From Balneolaceae bacterium (GTDB lineage Bacteria; Bacteroidota; Rhodothermia; Balneolales; Balneolaceae), in contig JAFIFB010000058.1 in NCBI GenBank assembly GCA_020832285.1, positions 1 to 62,231 on the forward strand: a stretch of 62,231 nucleotides of DNA. The letters are read 5' to 3'. The notes under the pieces are model-generated. The model worked only from the letters and a program-made list of their open reading frames with translations, was not told the DNA's origin and did no database searches. A program made the translations under genes and the position numbers. Below, piece by piece: positions 7,604 to 15,403 of this stretch. Numbering within the stretch: the stretch's first letter is position 1; each line of letters opens with the position of its first letter.

Positions 7604-9952
7604 ATGTACTGCCGAACTCTCCTTGTATCAACACTGCTTTTTTTTCTGAATCTCTCCGCTCTATTTTCCCAGGATGATCCCGACCGCCAGCGGGACTACC
7701 TTGAAGAGATCAAAAAACTTCAGGAAAAACCGGAACATTTTGATGATTACGTAAACTATCACGATGAAACCTGGCTTGACTGGGTGGAGCGTACCGGTGC
7801 CCTTCCTCCCGATTTTGAAAACGTGCCATCTCTCCCTTTTCTGCCCGATCCGCTTATCATTGATGAGGGAGGGGAAAATATCCCGGTTGAGACGGAAGAG
7901 CAATGGCAGGAGCAGCGGGAATGGATCAAAGAGCAGGTGATGCATATTTTTTCCGGCACTTTTCCCGAACCGCCCGGATCATTAACATCACAGGTGAAGG
8001 AAGAATGGGAAGAGAACGGGGTAAAGGTGCAAATGATCGAGCTGCGCTTCGGTAGTGATGAACGTGCAAGTATGACAATTGAACTTTTTACACCACCCGG
8101 TGAAGGCCCGTTTCCGGTATTTATGACCCAGTGGAATCACAGGGCCTGGGCACAAATTGCTGTTCGCCGCGGTTACATGGGACTGGTATATGCCGGGGCT
8201 GATTCCCGGGACGATACCTACGATTATATGCCGCTCTTCCCGGATCATGACTGGAGTACACTCATGAGAAGGGCCTGGGGCGCTCACAGGGCTGTAGATT
8301 ATCTTCAGACACTCGACAATGTAAATGAATCGCAAATTGCGATTACCGGGCATTCCAGAAATGCGAAGCAGGCACTCTTTGCAGCCGCATTTGACGACCG
8401 GATCACAGCCGTTATCTCAAGCAGCGGGGGTACCGGGGGTGAGCTGCCCTACCGGTACACAGACGACCGCCACTCCAGCGAATCGATCGATTTTTTGTTG
8501 GCGAGAAGAACCCACTGGTTTCATCCCAGGTTCCGATTTTACCTGGGTAGGGAACATAAACTGCCGATTGATCAGAATTCACTGATGGCTCTGATCGCCC
8601 CGAATGCCATTTTGCTGAGTTCCTCCATCCGGGAAAGCGGGGGAGATCCCTGGGCTGAGGAGATGATGTACAAGTCTCTTTCTGAGGTTTATGAATTTCT
8701 TGATGAGCCGGACAGGCTGGGAATCCGGCTTCGTGACGGGCAGCATGGCGTTGAATCGAGAGATATTGAGGATTATATGGACTGGCTGGATATTCAGTTT
8801 GACCGAAATCCCAATCTCGGCTCCTGGGACAATAAGCTTTATTACGACTACTCTTTCGAAAAATGGAAATTGATAAGCGATGAAGATATTGATCCTGAAC
8901 AATTTGTTCGAAGCCCAGAAAATGAACCGGTTTTACTTCATGAAAGTATCGAAGAGATTGAAACCGCTGAAGAGTGGGAGCAAATAAAGCCCGGAATCGA
9001 AGAACGGCTGAACTGGATTTTTGGAGAGGAGGCGCCTGGAATTGCCGCTTCACCGATACGGGGATTAAGTAATCGTCAGGATTATGTGAACCATTTTCTC
9101 CCGCGGCCTGAGGTCTCCAACGGTCAGGTCAGGTATATTGCTCCGTATAACAGCCTGGGCGATTATCTTCACGGTGCTTTCTACTATCCTGTTGATGAAG
9201 AAGGAGAGATGAAAACTGGCGATAATGAGAAACTTCCGGTTGTCATCTATCTGCACAGATATTCCAACACCGGATTTGATTCCCGTTTCGAAACCGGCCT
9301 TGAGGACTTTTTCGAAGATATTCTCTCAAAAGGAGCGGCTGTTCTTGCGATGGATATGATTGGATATGGCCAGCGGATTGAGGATGGCTCCCGTTTCTAT
9401 GAGAGGTATCCGAACTGGTCCAAGCTGGGAAGAATGGTAACCGATACCCGTGCGGCAATCGATGCGCTTGAATCCCTGGATTTCGTGGACAGCGAAAAGA
9501 TCTTTTTGACCGGTTATTCGCTCGGCGGTACGGTCAGCCTGCTGACTTCTGCCCTGGACGAGCGTGTTGCCGGAACAGCGGTATCCAGCGCATTTACACC
9601 GTGGCGAACCAATACGGAGCATATTGAAGGGATTGAAGCATATTCCCACCTCTTTGGTTTGCTGCCGCGGCTTGGCTTTTTCATCGGCCAAGAGGAAAAA
9701 ATACCCGTGGATTTCCCGGAAATTATTTCCATGATCGCACCGAGGCCTCTGTTTGTGATCTCCCCGGAGCTGGACCGGCATGCCGATTTTGAAAGTGTTA
9801 AACAAACGATGAACGGCGTTGGATCGGTCTTTTCGTTATATGATGCATCCGAACAACTAAAGTTTGAAACTCCCTATGATTTTAATCGGTTTTGGCCTGA
9901 TCAGCGTGAGGATATGGTGAGCTGGATTGAGGAACTGCTTGATATAGACTGA
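7604..9952 (+). CDS. Secreted protein with two alpha/beta-hydrolase domains (glucuronoyl-esterase-like plus dienelactone-hydrolase-like)
   Basis: About 782 residues. The ATG at 7604 gives a good signal peptide (MYCRTLLVSTLLFFLNLSALFSQ); an upstream TTG would only extend it. Domain 1 (about 80-410) has the nucleophile motif GHSRNAK (Ser about 251) and a late GQHG histidine. It resembles CE15 glucuronoyl esterases (GCSRxGK motif), which cleave lignin-glucuronoxylan esters. Domain 2 (about 480-780) has GYSLGG (Ser about 640) and a late DRHADF aspartate/histidine region like prolyl-oligopeptidase or dienelactone-hydrolase folds. Both nucleophile elbows look intact. The two-domain fusion suggests a plant or algal cell-wall esterase; the substrates are inferred. 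Confidence 0.8.
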   Translation: MYCRTLLVSTLLFFLNLSALFSQDDPDRQRDYLEEIKKLQEKPEHFDDYVNYHDETWLDWVERTGALPPDFENVPSLPFLPDPLIIDEGGENIPVETEEQWQEQREWIKEQVMHIFSGTFPEPPGSLTSQVKEEWEENGVKVQMIELRFGSDERASMTIELFTPPGEGPFPVFMTQWNHRAWAQIAVRRGYMGLVYAGADSRDDTYDYMPLFPDHDWSTLMRRAWGAHRAVDYLQTLDNVNESQIAITGHSRNAKQALFAAAFDDRITAVISSSGGTGGELPYRYTDDRHSSESIDFLLARRTHWFHPRFRFYLGREHKLPIDQNSLMALIAPNAILLSSSIRESGGDPWAEEMMYKSLSEVYEFLDEPDRLGIRLRDGQHGVESRDIEDYMDWLDIQFDRNPNLGSWDNKLYYDYSFEKWKLISDEDIDPEQFVRSPENEPVLLHESIEEIETAEEWEQIKPGIEERLNWIFGEEAPGIAASPIRGLSNRQDYVNHFLPRPEVSNGQVRYIAPYNSLGDYLHGAFYYPVDEEGEMKTGDNEKLPVVIYLHRYSNTGFDSRFETGLEDFFEDILSKGAAVLAMDMIGYGQRIEDGSRFYERYPNWSKLGRMVTDTRAAIDALESLDFVDSEKIFLTGYSLGGTVSLLTSALDERVAGTAVSSAFTPWRTNTEHIEGIEAYSHLFGLLPRLGFFIGQEEKIPVDFPEIISMIAPRPLFVISPELDRHADFESVKQTMNGVGSVFSLYDASEQLKFETPYDFNRFWPDQREDMVSWIEELLDID

Positions 9953-10235
9953 ATCTATAGTGCAATCAGCTTTCAGCGGTCAGACTTCAGCTATTTTGAT
10001 ACGGAATCAGTTCGTGATGCATTAAATTGAGAATCATAGTGTCGCTAAACTGACCGTGGACGGAGGACGGGTGGCCGGTGAAAAATCTGTGTGTAATATC
10101 TAAGATGTATGGGGTAAAAATTTTCGGGGAACCTGGCGACTTCTTCGCGATTTTTGTGGTAAACCTCTTCACGAAACCTTGTTCTGTAGTGAAAACAGTT
10201 GCTGCAAAGAGTCTGTCCGCTTGCGGATGATCCAG

Positions 10236-10616
10236 TCAATCGCTTACTTTCCAGATTCCGATCGCAAAGAATGTCCAGCCCAAAATAAAAGCGACGCCCC
10301 CGATCGGTGTAATCATTCCGAACCATCCGGTGTCGGTGAGCGTCAGAACATAGAGGCTACCTGAAAAGATGAGGATACCTGCAAAGAAAGAAACTCCACT
10401 CCACTTGAGCCACTTCGATTCCGGCATCCGAACAGAAACTGCCCCGAGAATCAGCAGTCCGATGGCGTGATAAAAATGGTATTCAACGGCGGTTTGGTAT
10501 ACATCGAACCGATCGGGAGTAAGCATTTCCTGGACTATGTGAGCACCGAAAGCTCCCATCGCCACCGCGATGGCCATCAAAACAGAACCGGTAATAAGAA
10601 GTGTTTTGGATTTCAT
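10236..10616 (-). CDS. DUF423 family membrane protein (YgdD-like)
   Basis: A 126-residue integral membrane protein with four hydrophobic helices. The first is preceded by MKSKTLLITGSVLMAIAVAM and followed by the hallmark GAFGAHIVQEML. The middle YQTAVEYHFYHAIGLL and the C-terminal TPIGGVAFILGWTFFAIG segments complete the DUF423 pattern. Length is typical. The biochemical role of the family is not established. The 280 bp between it and the upstream hydrolase gene contains no recognisable feature. Confidence 0.9.
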   Translation of the reverse strand: MKSKTLLITGSVLMAIAVAMGAFGAHIVQEMLTPDRFDVYQTAVEYHFYHAIGLLILGAVSVRMPESKWLKWSGVSFFAGILIFSGSLYVLTLTDTGWFGMITPIGGVAFILGWTFFAIGIWKVSD

Positions 10617-10798
10617 ATTCAGTGTCGTGTGAAGTCTGAAGTTTCGTAAGAAACCCGATGTTTTATTATTGACACGATACTCAGAACAGGCCGTTTATCC
10701 GGGTTATCCGGAAATGTTCAGAAGATCAGCAGTTACCATACTTATCTTTTGGTTGAAATATCGCATAGATGGAACGGGCAGGCTGCCCGTTGTATGTT

Positions 10799-11452
10799 TT
10801 ATCCCTTAAAGCCATTGTTCTTGTGAGTTCCGTCGCAAAACGGTTTTGTAGATGAACCACCGCAACGGCACAGTGCCACACCTTTGTCTGATGTATGCTG
10901 GCCAATCGAAGCCGATTCCATCGTATAGCTGCCTTTCAGGATTGCAGGCCCGTTTTTCATCAGTTTGATGAGAAGTTTGCCGTGTTCCTCTTCTTCAATT
11001 TGGGGCATTTTGGACTTGTCTGCTTTTACATCGGCCTTCCATTTGATTTCTTGATGTGAATTATCGCAGGCCGGTTTATTTGATGAAGCTCCGCATCGGC
11101 AAAATGCAAATCTGGTGTCTTCCAGGACGGTGTTGCCTTCGTGATCTTGCACTTCAATATCTCCGAAAAAATAGACAGGGCCGTTTGGTCTGAGTACAAT
11201 CCGGTTACGGGAAGAGGGTTGTTCGGAGCGGCCATTCTTTTTCATTTCATACTGTAATGCGCCGGTCGGGCACTTTTCGATTACATCTGCAACCGTATCA
11301 GAAGAAGCGTTATCGGGCTGTATCCATGGTTTCTTTTTTATATCAAAAGCTTCAGGGAGCCCCCGCACACATTCTCCGGCATGGATACACCGATTCAAAT
11401 CATACGTTACATTAATCTCTTCACCTTCGTAGGTATGAATTTTTTTCTTCAT
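10799..11452 (-). CDS. Iron-sulfur protein: (4Fe-4S) monocluster domain plus two CDGSH zinc-finger-type domains
   Basis: 217 residues. The N-terminal YjdI-like ferredoxin domain (1-70) carries RCIHAGECVRGLP and EKCPTGAL with cysteines for an Fe-S cluster. Two CDGSH-type iron-sulfur motifs follow: CRCGASSNKPACDNSH (about 120-135), where the Gly of CDGSH is Asn, and CRCGGSSTKPFCDGTH at the C-terminus. CDGSH proteins bind a 2Fe-2S cluster through three Cys and one His and act in redox or Fe-S transfer. No export signal, so cytoplasmic. The stop is followed by an intergenic stretch with no clear terminator. Confidence 0.9.
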   Translation of the reverse strand: MKKKIHTYEGEEINVTYDLNRCIHAGECVRGLPEAFDIKKKPWIQPDNASSDTVADVIEKCPTGALQYEMKKNGRSEQPSSRNRIVLRPNGPVYFFGDIEVQDHEGNTVLEDTRFAFCRCGASSNKPACDNSHQEIKWKADVKADKSKMPQIEEEEHGKLLIKLMKNGPAILKGSYTMESASIGQHTSDKGVALCRCGGSSTKPFCDGTHKNNGFKG

Positions 11453-11730
11453 CGACTCTATCTTTTCAAGTTATTTTTGATACTCAATAAAAGGCTTTCA
11501 TAGCAGAATTAAAAAACCTTAGCGGTTCTGTACAGCTTAACACAGAAATAACAGCTACTGTTCCGGGATAATCCGTTTTATAAATTCTTAAATTACAGTA
11601 AGATAAGAGAAATATTCATTAATCTTAAATTCGTTAATCATCGAAAGCAGATGCCTGGTGAAAGTGGGGTCAGGGGTATAAACGCCAACTTAAAGCTAAT
11701 TTATGATTTATTTGGAGTTTCTGAACATCT

Positions 11731-11823
11731 GAGGCTGTCCAAGAATATAAAATTATCTAAAACCTGCCTAAATTATTTAGGAATTACCAAGTCCCGATCT
11801 TTTCTGATTCACCCCCGCCCCCT
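11731..11823. repeat. Truncated copy of the 201-bp element (family A)
   Basis: Starts GAGGCTGTCCAAGAATATAA and continues through CTGCCTAAATTATTTAGGAA and CCCGATCTTTTCTGA, matching the first half of the complete copies at 35378-35578 and 59743-59943. The inner hairpin and the right terminal repeat are absent. The short ORF over it (LSKTCLNYLGITKSRSFL) is shared with the other copies and is an artefact of the repeat. The preceding 280 bp contain nothing recognisable. Confidence 0.75.
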
Positions 11824-11884
11824 GCACAATACCCAAATAATTTTTGTTATAGTATAAGCTTTGATTGAGTTTTGCCCGGCCTTG

Positions 11885-12025
11885 AATCAATTGGCGGGTA
11901 CAGGGTGGCTGATGGGTGACGGATAGAAAATTTTCATCAGCCGTGAATTAATGATATGAAGGGATTTAAACTAAATCGGCCTTGAAAATTTTCCGTCACC
12001 CGGCAGCACCCGCCGCAAATTGATT
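11885..12025. repeat. 141-bp near-palindromic element (family G)
   Basis: AATCAATTGGCGGGT at the left pairs with ACCCGCCGCAAATTGATT at the right. The inner GGGTGACGGA..GAAAATTTTCA pairs with TGAAAATTTTCCGTCACCC; the left arm carries four extra bases (TAGA). The result is a long non-coding stem-loop. It looks like a miniature inverted-repeat element or a structured RNA. It lies downstream of the DUF4159 gene in a 770 bp gap. Confidence 0.7.
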
Positions 12026-12225
12026 CACCGCCTTGATTTTTTGGTTCGTTTTGGATCAAGCCAAAATGAACATTGAATCTAACGAACGCTTTAAATCTTT
12101 GTGCAACAATACTTTTTGTATTATGTAATAATATTACATGGGTAATCTCAGCCTCAGCCCCTTCTTCATAAGAAGAGGATCCTACCAAATTCAACTATTT
12201 TATGCTAAAATTAGGGCTTATGGGG

Positions 12226-12897
12226 TCAAGGGTGTGTAAATGCGTATACCATCAGATTCACACCAAAACGAAGGGCGGCCCGGACGATCTCTTCGGGATT
12301 AGCGTGTTCGTCATAAGCCCAGCCATCGGCAGGATTGGATTCATAAGTATAGAGCAGCACCATCCGGCCGTTGCGATATACTGCAAATGCCTGTGGTGGT
12401 TTGCCGTCGTGTTCATGTACTTTGGGCGGACGTCCCTCCGGAAATTCATACACGATGTTATAAATGGGGTGATCTGCCGGAAGTTCAAAAAATTCTTCAT
12501 CGGGGAAGATGTTTTCAAGAATGGGACGGACGTATTGGTCAAAACCATAATCATCATCTACATAGAGAAAACCGCCGTTTTCGAGATAATTACGAAGATT
12601 TTCCATCTCGGCGTCGTTAACGGATATATTTCCGTGGCCGGTCATATACAAAAACGGGTAATTAAAAATATCGCGGCTGCCGAGCTGAACATCATCATAT
12701 CGCGAACTGACACGAACAGGAACCTCTTCTTTTAAGAAGTTGAGCATATTGGTGAGGGCTGTTGGAGAGCTGTACCAGTCGCCCCCGCCGCGATACTGAA
12801 TGCGGGCAATATTAAACTCTTCATTGTTTTGAGCCTCGAGCACCGGCACCAGTGCAAATGGAAGAAGAAAAATCAGTATAGCAAATAGATGTTTCAT
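12226..12897 (-). CDS. DUF4159 family exported protein
   Basis: I start at the ATG at 12895-12897, which gives the signal peptide MKHLFAILIFLLPFALVPVLEAQ; a longer frame adds 15 residues before it without an export signal. The 223-residue product has the DUF4159 pattern: FNIARIQYRGGGDWYSSPTALTNML, then FPFLYMTGHGN-like (NYPFLYMTGHGNI), GGFLYVDDDYGFD and a late region with GVNLMVYAFTHP. The domain has a glutamine-amidotransferase-like fold and is often found with MoxR/BatA-type systems. None of those partners is adjacent here. The role is unknown. Confidence 0.88.
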   Translation of the reverse strand: MKHLFAILIFLLPFALVPVLEAQNNEEFNIARIQYRGGGDWYSSPTALTNMLNFLKEEVPVRVSSRYDDVQLGSRDIFNYPFLYMTGHGNISVNDAEMENLRNYLENGGFLYVDDDYGFDQYVRPILENIFPDEEFFELPADHPIYNIVYEFPEGRPPKVHEHDGKPPQAFAVYRNGRMVLLYTYESNPADGWAYDEHANPEEIVRAALRFGVNLMVYAFTHP

Positions 12898-13029
12898 GAA
12901 ATCAATTCGGTGATCAAATATCGCAAGTGGCTGGAAACCCAATTTTCAAATATGCACAATGTACAAATGAATCATTTCCATTTATATTCGAATATTTAAA
13001 CGGGTAACTGGTGTCCCTGTTGCCTTAAA

Positions 13030-13965
13030 TTACACAAACTCATCCAGATCTTTCTTTTTATTTGCACCCTTTAGTATGTCATGAGCCTCTTCGTGGGCTT
13101 CATGCGGCTCAAGGTGCAGTGTGATAATCGCATCGGTTCTGAGGGCGTCTATCAGTTTTCGTTCGAGCAGAGTTGCTTCGTCGTGTGCATTTTTCAGGGA
13201 GATGTCATCATCAAAAACCAGGTGCAGTTCCACCCAGGTGGTTTTGCCCGATGTGCGATGTCTCAGGTGATGCCAGCCTTTGATTGTTTTGCCCTTCTCT
13301 TTATTTAGGACATTTTTCAGAGCCCGGTCGATATCGGGATTTCGGGTATCCATCAAACCGCGAATAGAGAATCGCAGCAGTTTGTAAGCTTCATAGGTGA
13401 TATAGCCGGCAATCATAAAACTTACGACAACATCTATAAACAGCCACCCGGTAAAATGGATCAGCAGCAATGCAACCACCACTCCGCCGCTTGTCCACAC
13501 ATCAGTAAGCGTGTGTTTTCCATTGCTGATGGCAATCATGTTATTGTGTTTTCTGCCAACGTGAATCACGTATCTTCCGAGAAAAAAGTTGATAAGTGCG
13601 GCAATAACAAGCATAACAATACCGGCATCCATATTGGTAATATCGATCCCGGTAATTGCACTCATCACCGCATGGTAAATAATGGTGATACCAGCCACAA
13701 TGATAATAGCCCCTTCAGCACCTACCGATAAAAATTCTACGCGTTCATGGCCGTAGTGATGATCGTCATCAGCCGGTTTTTGGCTTAGGTAATAGCCGTA
13801 TACCACGAACATAACAGCAAATAGGTGAACGACTGATTCGGCTGCATCCGAGAGGGCTGCTGTAGAGTTGGTCACGGCAAACGCACCGATCTTAATCGAG
13901 AGACTGACTGCAGAAACGATCAGGCTGATGATTAGTGCTTTTTTTATGGGATCTCTGCCACTCAT
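13030..13965 (-). CDS. Cation diffusion facilitator (CDF) family metal transporter
   Basis: A 311-residue inner-membrane exporter of divalent cations (Zn, Fe, Cd, Mn or Co) by proton exchange. Six membrane helices lie in about residues 8-200. The metal-site motifs are SDAAESVVH in the second helix and HTLTDVWTS in the fifth. A histidine-bearing loop, DDDHHYGHERVEFL, lies after helix 2. The C-terminal cytoplasmic domain (about 205-295) contains GWHHLRHRTSGKTTWVELHLVFD, typical of the dimerisation domain. The metal cannot be assigned with confidence from sequence. Confidence 0.93.
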   Translation of the reverse strand: MSGRDPIKKALIISLIVSAVSLSIKIGAFAVTNSTAALSDAAESVVHLFAVMFVVYGYYLSQKPADDDHHYGHERVEFLSVGAEGAIIIVAGITIIYHAVMSAITGIDITNMDAGIVMLVIAALINFFLGRYVIHVGRKHNNMIAISNGKHTLTDVWTSGGVVVALLLIHFTGWLFIDVVVSFMIAGYITYEAYKLLRFSIRGLMDTRNPDIDRALKNVLNKEKGKTIKGWHHLRHRTSGKTTWVELHLVFDDDISLKNAHDEATLLERKLIDALRTDAIITLHLEPHEAHEEAHDILKGANKKKDLDEFV

Positions 13966-14067
13966 TCTATTTACTGAAAATTATTAATATCAATATGAAT
14001 AATACTAAACTTTTGAAATTTTTATAGATGGAGAATTAGTATCGTTTCAATTGTAAAAGTGTGAGAG

Positions 14068-14144
14068 AGTCATCAGACGAGTCAATCCGGGATCATCCCA
14101 ATTATCTTCATTGGTTTATATTTTAAAAAACTCGTCTGATGACT
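14068..14144. repeat. 77-bp element with perfect 15-bp terminal inverted repeats (family B, complete)
   Basis: AGTCATCAGACGAGT (14068-14082) is repeated inverted as ACTCGTCTGATGACT (14130-14144). The centre is A/T-rich. A truncated copy lies at 7280-7343. It resembles a non-autonomous mobile miniature element; no transposase is visible in the window. Confidence 0.8.
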
Positions 14145-14179
14145 TACCCAACGTTTTATCTTTGACACAACAGTAGTGA

Positions 14180-14443
14180 TTAGTTATTAAATTTGTTTTG
14201 AAAAAGAGGAAAAACCCTTATCATTGAACCGTTTTGAAAAAAACGCTTAATTCTAAACATAATTCCAACAATAATGGACGAACCCGGTAGTAGTTGCATA
14301 TTGAACACTGCTGAATCTTTTGCTTTCGCAGAAGAGTAAGCCCGGTCTCCAATCTCCTTGTTGGCAGTGCACCGGCCGCTCTTCTTCGGTGCTTTTTTAA
14401 ATTCATATTTCAGATACGTCTTTCCTAAAGGAATGCTTACCAT
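14180..14443 (-). CDS. Doubtful small ORF, 87 aa
   Basis: The frame encodes a basic N-terminal half (LKYEFKKAPKKSGRC) and a hydrophobic/basic C-terminal half. It resembles no family I know. A good plus-strand terminator hairpin lies within it at 14369-14398, so the region may instead be a plus-strand non-coding RNA. I keep it only as a possibility. Confidence 0.2.
   Translation of the reverse strand: MVSIPLGKTYLKYEFKKAPKKSGRCTANKEIGDRAYSSAKAKDSAVFNMQLLPGSSIIVGIMFRIKRFFQNGSMIRVFPLFQNKFNN
14369..14398 (+). terminator. Rho-independent terminator with no upstream gene
   Basis: GCACCG (14369-14374), a 12-nt loop, CGGTGC (14387-14392) and six T. The only neighbouring upstream gene runs the other way, so if functional it would end an unannotated plus-strand RNA starting after about 14150. 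Confidence 0.45.
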
Positions 14444-14544
14444 ACCGATAGGATCAGAATGAAATGAAAATTATAGCGTTGCTGTTAGATTTGGCAAAGA
14501 TGACCATTTTGTGTGCTATACCTCTAAAATACAGGTGACTAAAG

Positions 14545-15249
14545 ATGCTAACGAAAAATTACAATCCTGCCAAACTGCTCAAAGCAGTAGTTATTCTCGT
14601 TATTTTTATTCTGGCCATTTTTCATCAGAATGCAGATGCACAACAGATGTTTGTGGATGATGCGGAAGTAACCACATGCCGATCTTTTCAAATAGAGAGC
14701 TGGTACGGTTCGCGTGAATCTTGGCTTTTAACTGCCATCAGCCCAGTTCGCGGATTGGAACTGGGTACAGGCCTTGGATTCGATTCAAGGGATGGATTTG
14801 ACCCCGCTAACTGGATTCTGGAAGCCAAATTTGTACCTGGTGATCTGGAAGCAAACGGCTGGGCTATTGGCGGTGTTGCCGGCCTGCTCTATGATCTGGA
14901 TGGTGATATTGAAGAGGTATTTGCCTACATCCCATACAGCCAGATGATCTTCAATGACAGTTCTGTTTTACACATAAATGCGGGTATTGAAGGTGTGCAA
15001 GAGGAAGAGTGGGAATATGAACTTATAACCGGAATTCGAGGAGACTTTGGTTTAACCGACCGGTTTGCCATTCTCACAGAAGTTGCAGCGGCAAATTTCA
15101 GCGACGCTTTCTATCAAGGCGGAATAAGAATCTCACTGGTTCCAGATCTTCTGGAGATGGACATCACTTACGGCGAAGGCTTCAGGCGACAAGAAACAGC
15201 GCCCGGTTTTAATATCGGTATCGCCTTCACACCAGACCGGCTCTGGTAA
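14545..15249 (+). CDS. Hypothetical exported protein, probable small outer-membrane barrel
   Basis: 234 residues. The N-terminus LLKAVVILVIFILAIFHQNADAQ is a signal peptide. The mature part starts with MFVDDAEVTTCRSFQIESWYGSRESWLL in two blocks, then alternates short amphipathic strands (LELGTGLGF, EAKFVPGDL, GGIRISLVPDLLEMDITYGEGF). It ends NIGIAFTPDRLW with a terminal aromatic residue, as in outer-membrane barrels. The family is unrecognised. It lies 27 nt upstream of the mgtE leader ORF, so part of mgtE transcription may come from its promoter. Confidence 0.7.
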   Translation: MLTKNYNPAKLLKAVVILVIFILAIFHQNADAQQMFVDDAEVTTCRSFQIESWYGSRESWLLTAISPVRGLELGTGLGFDSRDGFDPANWILEAKFVPGDLEANGWAIGGVAGLLYDLDGDIEEVFAYIPYSQMIFNDSSVLHINAGIEGVQEEEWEYELITGIRGDFGLTDRFAILTEVAAANFSDAFYQGGIRISLVPDLLEMDITYGEGFRRQETAPGFNIGIAFTPDRLW

Positions 15250-15275
15250 TCAATTAATAACTAAACTCTGCAACT

Positions 15276-15335
15276 ATGGAAGACCCTCCGGATTGTTGTA
15301 ACAAAATAAAAAATATAAACGAAACTCCGGCATGA
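15276..15335 (+). CDS. mgtE leader peptide, 19 aa, acidic/proline N-terminus
   Basis: A short ORF lies in the 154 bp leader of mgtE: ATG 15276-15278, stop TGA 15333-15335, product MEDPPDCCNKIKNINETPA. The run of acidic residues and prolines directly after the start recalls MgtL, the leader peptide of enterobacterial mgtA. There, nascent Glu/Asp-Pro sequences destabilise the translating ribosome when Mg2+ is low. The stop codon falls inside the 5' arm of a strong hairpin (15329-15384), the geometry expected of translation-coupled attenuation. No strong Shine-Dalgarno is seen, as is common in this lineage. That it is translated is an inference. Confidence 0.5.
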   Translation: MEDPPDCCNKIKNINETPA

Positions 15336-15400
15336 GATTGATCCGGCCCGTGATGTAATGCGGTGTCTTGATCTGTCTCATGCCCCAAAATTGAGACAGA
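15329..15400 (+). promoter_or_regulatory. Mutually exclusive hairpins upstream of mgtE (putative Mg2+-responsive attenuator)
   Basis: Hairpin 1: GGCATGAGATTGATC (15329-15343) pairs with GATCTGTCTCATGCC (15370-15384), 14 of 15 positions pairing including one G-T wobble and one T-T mismatch. Hairpin 2: TCTGTCTCA (15372-15380) pairs perfectly with TGAGACAGA (15392-15400), ending 3 nt before the mgtE ATG. They share 15372-15380 and cannot coexist. The leader-ORF stop codon lies in the 5' arm of hairpin 1. No T-run follows either, so control of translation initiation rather than termination is suggested. It does not resemble the M-box riboswitch. Confidence 0.55.
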
Positions 15401-15403
15401 ATC

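Noticed and set aside
11651-11857. 68-aa ORF on the plus strand
   Set aside because: It lies over the truncated family A repeat and its peptide recurs at the other copies, so it is a repeat artefact.
15250-15403. M-box (ykoK) magnesium riboswitch upstream of mgtE
   Set aside because: The leader is short and lacks the conserved M-box core sequences; the alternative-hairpin leader ORF explains it better.
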